Shown: positions 13,485 to 16,605 of the stretch, in pieces
How the letters are laid out: the number at the start of each line of letters is the position of its first letter
Position numbering within the stretch: the stretch's first letter is position 1
The notes under the pieces: model-generated
What the model saw: only the letters and a program-made list of their open reading frames with translations
The model's database searches: none
Told to the model about the DNA's origin: nothing
Program-made: the position numbers and the translations under genes
Source: DATJXG01 sp035500455
Lineage (GTDB): Bacteria; Acidobacteriota; Terriglobia; Terriglobales; Acidobacteriaceae
Assembly: GCA_035500455.1 (NCBI GenBank)
Contig: DATJXG010000313.1
Location: forward strand, 1 to 16,605
Reading direction: 5' to 3'
Length of the DNA stretch: 16,605 nt

Positions 13485-13800
13485 CTACCTACTTATTCGG
13501 AATCTGTCTCCGTTACCCTCCAGATCGTCGTGGGAGTATAAACAGTCTTGCTGGTTCGCGGAGTTGAACGGATCTGTGATATTCAACTCGGCGAGCGAGC
13601 CGTTCTCGTTCCAGGAGAGAGCGCCCACCACGGACTGCGGCGTCACCCCTACGGTATATTTGTACTGCGTCATGCGGCCCGTGTACGCCTCGAAGTTGAA
13701 TGTGTCGCTATCACCCGAGCCAAGCGTGATCTGCATGTTCGGAGGCGAGCCATAGAGATTATACGCCGTTGCTGTGACTGGCCAATTGTTGCTGTCAACT
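13485..13800 (-). pseudogene. RHS-repeat protein fragment
   Basis: The open frame ending at 13485 carries about 100 residues that read like RHS/YD core repeats: NWPVTATAYNLYGSP, LGSGDSDTFNFEAYTGRMTQ, YKYTVG, SVVGALSWNENGSL and NITDPFNSANQQ. RHS similarity stops abruptly at YSHDDL, followed by EGNGDRFRISR and a stop. Upstream of about 13800 the frame contains unrelated sequence (the broken GHKL gene in another frame). This is a displaced internal piece without the RHS N-terminus, core end or toxin, hence a pseudogene. Assignment rests on recalled repeat patterns, not an alignment. Confidence 0.6.
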
Positions 13801-13882
13801 GGAAAAATAAAAATACATCTCTCAGTATTAGAGCTTGCGACTCTGCTTAGCTTATCGACGCATGGGCACAGAGTTGAAGCGC

Positions 13883-14547
13883 CTAATAGCGCGGCGGTGG
13901 TTCGCGATGAATGGAGTAGCTCTTCAGGAGAGTCGTGGTCTGCGCCACGCCGAGAAACGCATTTCCGAGTGAGAATTCCTTCCAATCAATATCCACGACA
14001 TTCCATCTGCGTTCCCCAGCCCAAGTCGTCTTGACCCCGAGCCTCATACCCGGGCGCATTGCCGAGAGGCGCCGATGCTCTTCTCGCCGAGGATCGGCCT
14101 GCCAGATGTACCACTCTCCCGCTGCGCGTCTCGTGAGTGTAAACCTATGGTCTCAGAGACAGTTTGTGATTGCCGCCGCGACATTACCTCGCCCGTGTCG
14201 TGAACATGGATGTAGTTGGCGCCCTCCAAAACCAGGGTAAGTTCTTCCCGGGATTCTGCTTGCTGAATCCGTCGCGCTGAAGAGTCCACTCCTGGAGCTG
14301 CCTTGTCGATGGCTTGCAGGATTGCCATCTTAACCGACTGCTGAGGCCTCGATGGGACAGATGCTACAAGGCTTTTCAGAGTTCGATAGACTTTGTAGGC
14401 GATTCCGACCACGACATCGATTCGCAGGCCATCTCTGGTACCCACATCGAAGGCATTCTTGATGAGTTCCTAGAATGCAACTCCGTTGGAGCGGATAAGC
14501 CCTGAACTCCGTTGAAGGACAGTTCTCACGGCTTCCTTGAACGGCAT
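13883..14547 (-). pseudogene. Broken GHKL-type ATPase gene (HATPase fold)
   Basis: Reading from ATG 14547 (GAGG eight bases upstream) gives MPFKEAVRTVLQRSSGLIRS, then a TAG at codon 26 (14472-14470). Directly after it comes the N-box ELIKNAFD (codons 27-34), the Mg/ATP site of gyrase B/Hsp90/MutL/MORC-type ATPases. Further on are a G1-like box HDTGEVMS (Val where Gly is expected) and a G2-like box ILGEKSIG. Near 14070 one base is missing: in the original frame the protein ends at 14044, whereas shifting frame restores LSAMRPGMRLGVKTTWAGER and RWNVVDIDWKEF up to a stop at 13883. Premature stop, frameshift, mutated ATP box and early end show a dead gene. Intact relatives are expected to be longer. 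Confidence 0.75.
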
Positions 14548-14756
14548 GCTTCTATCCTCAATTCGAGCCCTGTCTCCCTACTGTCGCGTAGCGTTGTCGA
14601 TGAACAGAAGATCGCAGCACCGAACGTGTAGACGGGTTGAGTCTATGCGAGAAGTATTGTGGGGCGCAACGGTACACTAAGAATCCCCTGTCTACAATTC
14701 TATCTACAGTGCTGCAGACGAAAAACCAGATGTAGCGTGCAACTCATTGAAAATAA
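14548..14756. other. Non-coding right end of the 2 kb element
   Basis: No gene seen. It holds GTTGAGTCT (14636-14644) and GTCTACAATTCTATCTACAG (from 14690). These resemble motifs on the right of both tRNA fragments (12882-12902, 14922-14942) and fit the second arm of an integrase attachment site. Confidence 0.45.
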
Positions 14757-14806
14757 TGGTCGGGACGAGTGGATTTGAACCACCGACCTCCTGGTCCCGA
14801 ACCAGA
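14757..14806 (-). pseudogene. 3' half of tRNA-Pro(CGG), attachment-site copy 2
   Basis: Same 50-base fragment as copy 1 with a single change: A at 14765 instead of G, altering the acceptor strand to CGTCCCG. The anticodon loop, T-arm and encoded CCA are kept; the 5' half of the tRNA is absent. It marks the junction between the 2 kb element and the next element to the right. Confidence 0.85.
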
Positions 14807-15018
14807 TTCCAGACCTTGGTGAAATCTACGGATTCTTGTGGTCTCTAACTGCTTTTTGTTGAATCTGATGGGCGTTGCTTGTTGAATGCTGTTGAGTCTA
14901 GCTGTTTTTGGAGGAATTCGCGTCTACAAAATTATCAACAACGAAAGCGAACCCTAGACGAAGATCTGGGAGAAGCCGCTTGCGATTGCGCTTGCGGTTG
15001 TGGCAGAAAATGCGAGCG

Positions 15019-15097
15019 GTTCAACCGTCCAAGCCTAATATAGTCATGTGCGCGGAAATCGCGAGCAGTTCAGGGCATAACAATAGGACGGTTGAAC
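15019..15097. repeat. 12-base perfect inverted repeat around 55 bases
   Basis: GTTCAACCGTCC (15019-15030) is the exact reverse complement of GGACGGTTGAAC (15086-15097). It is not conserved in the matching part of copy 1. It could be a protein-binding pair in the element end or an RNA stem; its function is unknown. Confidence 0.6.
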
Positions 15098-15217
15098 GTC
15101 GTATGATCGCGTGCGCAGAGCGCGGGGGCAGGTCACAGGTCAGTGGGAAAGTAACACTGGATAGGAGGGTCATCTCTTGACAACGCCTTGGTGCTTGTCG
15201 AGCGCCGCCCGCAAAAG

Positions 15218-15697
15218 TTAATTTTTGGGCTCCCCGGGAACATTGGGCGATCTCATCCTGTATATCCTCAGGGTCTCCTCGTCGATGCGATGCGCTTGGC
15301 GGAGAATTTTTTGGATCCCCTCTAGGTCGCGAGAAAGGACATACTTTTCCAGCCCGTCGTCCCAAACGTCCGCCGTGTGCCGATTTACAAAGAACCACCC
15401 CACAGTAACTGACCCTTCAACCTTCCTAGTGACATCCATCACCCAGAAGCAGAAGAAATCCTGCTGATTGAACTTTGGACTTCTATCCAACTCCCAACCG
15501 ACCTCCACGCCCTCATGCCGCAATTCCACTGCTTGGGGGAGGAAGTAGATGAGAATTTCGGCCTCTGGCACTGTGATGAGCTCCGGCGATTCGCGGGACG
15601 GGAGTTGAGGTACATGGGTTCCAAGAACCGCAAGCCATGAGAGGAGCAGGACTAACACTGTCACACCGCTTCGGAACCAACCGTGAAAGGCAGACAT
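15218..15697 (-). CDS. Membrane-anchored or exported small protein, candidate immunity protein
   Basis: A 159-residue protein of no recognised family. The N-terminus has a hydrophobic segment (about 11-27, GVTVLVLLLSWLAVLGT) acting as signal anchor or signal peptide. The rest (for example VEVGWELDRSPKFNQQ, GSVTVGWFFVNRHTAD, LRQAHRIDEETLRIYRM) would face the periplasm as a mixed alpha/beta domain. ATG 15697 is chosen over ATG 15721 because AGGGGAG lies 8 bases upstream. That ribosome site overlaps the stop of the toxin-like gene, leaving a 14-base gap and likely translational coupling. Position directly after a putative peptidoglycan hydrolase and predicted periplasmic location fit an immunity protein. 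That role is inference. Confidence 0.75.
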   Translation of the reverse strand: MSAFHGWFRSGVTVLVLLLSWLAVLGTHVPQLPSRESPELITVPEAEILIYFLPQAVELRHEGVEVGWELDRSPKFNQQDFFCFWVMDVTRKVEGSVTVGWFFVNRHTADVWDDGLEKYVLSRDLEGIQKILRQAHRIDEETLRIYRMRSPNVPGEPKN

Positions 15698-15711
15698 GCG
15701 AACTTCTCCCC

Positions 15712-16605
15712 TTAAAAGCACGGAATGAATGGCGTTATGCTGGCAATTCGCGCCGTTAGTTCGCCAGCGTAGCCCGATTGACTGTTGAACGCGCCCAGTC
15801 GTGGCGTGCCGTGTGTCAGCCCAGCTGCAAACGCGGCCGGGCTCAGCGCTCCGCTAACCCTTGATCCATGCGTGCTTCCCGCAAAGGAGGCGCCAGAACC
15901 AGCGAAGCCCGTACTGTAAGTGCCAAACCTGCGACCGTCGCTTGTGACGTATGGGGGGCCTGTGGTCCCGGTGAACTGCGTCCCCACGGTGAGTCCGAAA
16001 AAGTTCCCGTGTGTTAGGGCGATTGTGCTCCTGCCGTCTGAGCTCTCAAGCGAAGACAGTCCGAGAATGTATGCGACATTGGTGTTCAAGTTCGCGGCGA
16101 TATTGGTGGCCGCAGGCAAGTTAGCACCAACGAAGGCATATCTTGCGGGGTCTTGGCGTTCAAGCGCTACACATTCGTCATAATTCGCAGGTTTCGGCGG
16201 TGGGCTGCACAATGGATTTGATGCTGCAAGCAGGCCAGAGCAAGGTGCTCCGCCTGGTACCTCGCCCCCGCCACCCCCGCGCCCATCGGCTTGCCCCCCC
16301 ATCGAAAAATATCCTAGGAAAACGAAGTCGACCACGACGTGCGTCCAGTCTCCGTTCTCGGAGTACCAGCCCCCGACATTCATCGGCGTCGTTGCAGCGA
16401 TGATGGACTCCCCGACTCCGGATCCGCTGTTCAAAGGAAAATAGCCCATCCCGCCCCCACTGTAATCGGTGATGTCCACGCCGTCGAGGCCAACGCCCCC
16501 GCCCCCCAGCCCCCAGCCATAGGAGCAGGAGTTCTGCGGCGGATCCGCTTCCTCTTCCGACACAAGATATTCTTTGAAATCGCCTTCTGCCCATTGCTTG
16601 TCGTC
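15712..16605 (-). CDS. C-terminal part of a large protein ending in a glucosaminidase-like (peptidoglycan hydrolase) domain
   Basis: The frame is open at the window edge; 297 C-terminal residues are visible. First comes a low-complexity Gly-rich linker (about 30-65 and 105-125), then a domain at about 140-292. Its core, ILGLSSLESSDGRSTIA followed by NFFGL and later FGTYSTGFAGSGASFAGS and GYAGELTARI, resembles GH73/lysozyme-like glucosaminidases. In those the Glu of the LES-x-x-G motif is catalytic (visible residue 187, codon 16047-16045). Such domains occur as C-terminal toxins of RHS and other polymorphic toxins, and RHS debris lies 2 kb away, but the RHS core is not in view. A frame starting at 16563 would be an artificial N-terminus because the frame continues without a stop to 16605. 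Confidence 0.7.
   Translation of the reverse strand, partial: DDKQWAEGDFKEYLVSEEEADPPQNSCSYGWGLGGGGVGLDGVDITDYSGGGMGYFPLNSGSGVGESIIAATTPMNVGGWYSENGDWTHVVVDFVFLGYFSMGGQADGRGGGGGEVPGGAPCSGLLAASNPLCSPPPKPANYDECVALERQDPARYAFVGANLPAATNIAANLNTNVAYILGLSSLESSDGRSTIALTHGNFFGLTVGTQFTGTTGPPYVTSDGRRFGTYSTGFAGSGASFAGSTHGSRVSGALSPAAFAAGLTHGTPRLGAFNSQSGYAGELTARIASITPFIPCF

Larger units (their letters stand above)
12716..14806. mobile_element. Decayed 2 kb integrative element between two tRNA-Pro att copies
   Basis: The stretch is bounded by two near-identical 3' halves of a tRNA-Pro gene in direct orientation. Short motifs resembling integrase arm sites lie inside both ends (right of copy 1, and GTTGAGTCT 14636-14644 plus TCTACA repeats 14690-14711 left of copy 2). 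Contents are a small membrane protein, an RHS fragment and a broken GHKL-ATPase gene. No integrase gene is present, so it is a remnant or an element moved in trans. Confidence 0.65.
14757..15110. repeat. Long imperfect direct repeat, copy 2 (att site plus element end)
   Basis: Counterpart of 12716-13060. GTTGAATCT (14858-14866), GTTGAATGCT (14881-14890) and GTTGAGTCT (14891-14899) match the arm motifs of copy 1. The distal part diverges more. I see no gene between 14807 and 15217: the short frames there are not preceded by ribosome sites and simply follow the repeat. Confidence 0.75.
14757..16605. mobile_element. Left end of a second tRNA-Pro integrative element (continues past window)
   Basis: It begins at tRNA fragment copy 2 and its arm-like repeats. 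The cargo visible here is the toxin-like gene end and its small partner. The right end, with the predicted intact tRNA-Pro and probably an integrase, lies outside the window. Confidence 0.55.

Noticed and set aside
12861..15180. Similar short peptides in both repeat blocks (12861-13061 and 14908-15180, sharing KANPRRRS and RLWQK)
   Set aside because: The likeness follows from DNA repeat similarity; many differences change the residue, no ribosome sites are seen and the C-termini diverge.

Overview
The window looks like a chromosomal segment of a GC-rich soil bacterium, most likely an acidobacterium of the Solibacter/Bryobacter kind. That placement is inferred from gene style only: GC-rich codon use, a sigma factor/TPR-CHAT/subtilisin neighbourhood, and RHS-type islands at a tRNA gene. 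No marker gene is present to prove it.

Left part (about 1-12444, all on the + strand). After the tail of a membrane protein comes a complete peptide-type ABC importer: two ATPases, two permeases and a family 5 solute-binding protein. An ECF-like sigma factor and a 968-residue TPR-CHAT (caspase-like) protein follow without a break. Every junction from the first ATPase to the CHAT gene is a 4-base ATGA or GTGA overlap, six in a row, so these seven genes are almost certainly one translationally coupled operon. After short gaps come a small protein joining an anti-sigma-like His/Cys motif to a beta-sandwich domain, a secreted S8 (subtilisin) peptidase with an intact triad, and an HD-GYP c-di-GMP phosphodiesterase. 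Read together, this is a candidate signalling or proteolytic-cascade locus: peptide import, transcriptional control, a cytoplasmic caspase-like protease, an exported protease and c-di-GMP turnover. No function for the combination is proven by the sequence.

Right part (12716-16605) is an island. Two nearly identical copies of the 3' half of a tRNA-Pro(CGG) gene, minus strand, lie about 2 kb apart. Each is followed on its right by a related block of roughly 300 bases holding repeated short motifs that look like integrase arm sites. This is the signature of elements inserted in tandem at the 3' end of a tRNA gene. The orientation predicts that the intact tRNA gene lies to the right, outside the window. 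The first, 2 kb element carries only debris: a GHKL-ATPase pseudogene with a stop and a frameshift, an RHS-repeat fragment, and an intact 94-residue membrane protein. The second element, cut by the window end, carries the C-terminal part of a large protein ending in a glucosaminidase-like domain. It is followed 14 bases later by a small membrane-anchored protein, a likely polymorphic toxin and periplasmic immunity pair.

No rRNA, intact tRNA, CRISPR array, insertion sequence or integrase gene was found in the window.
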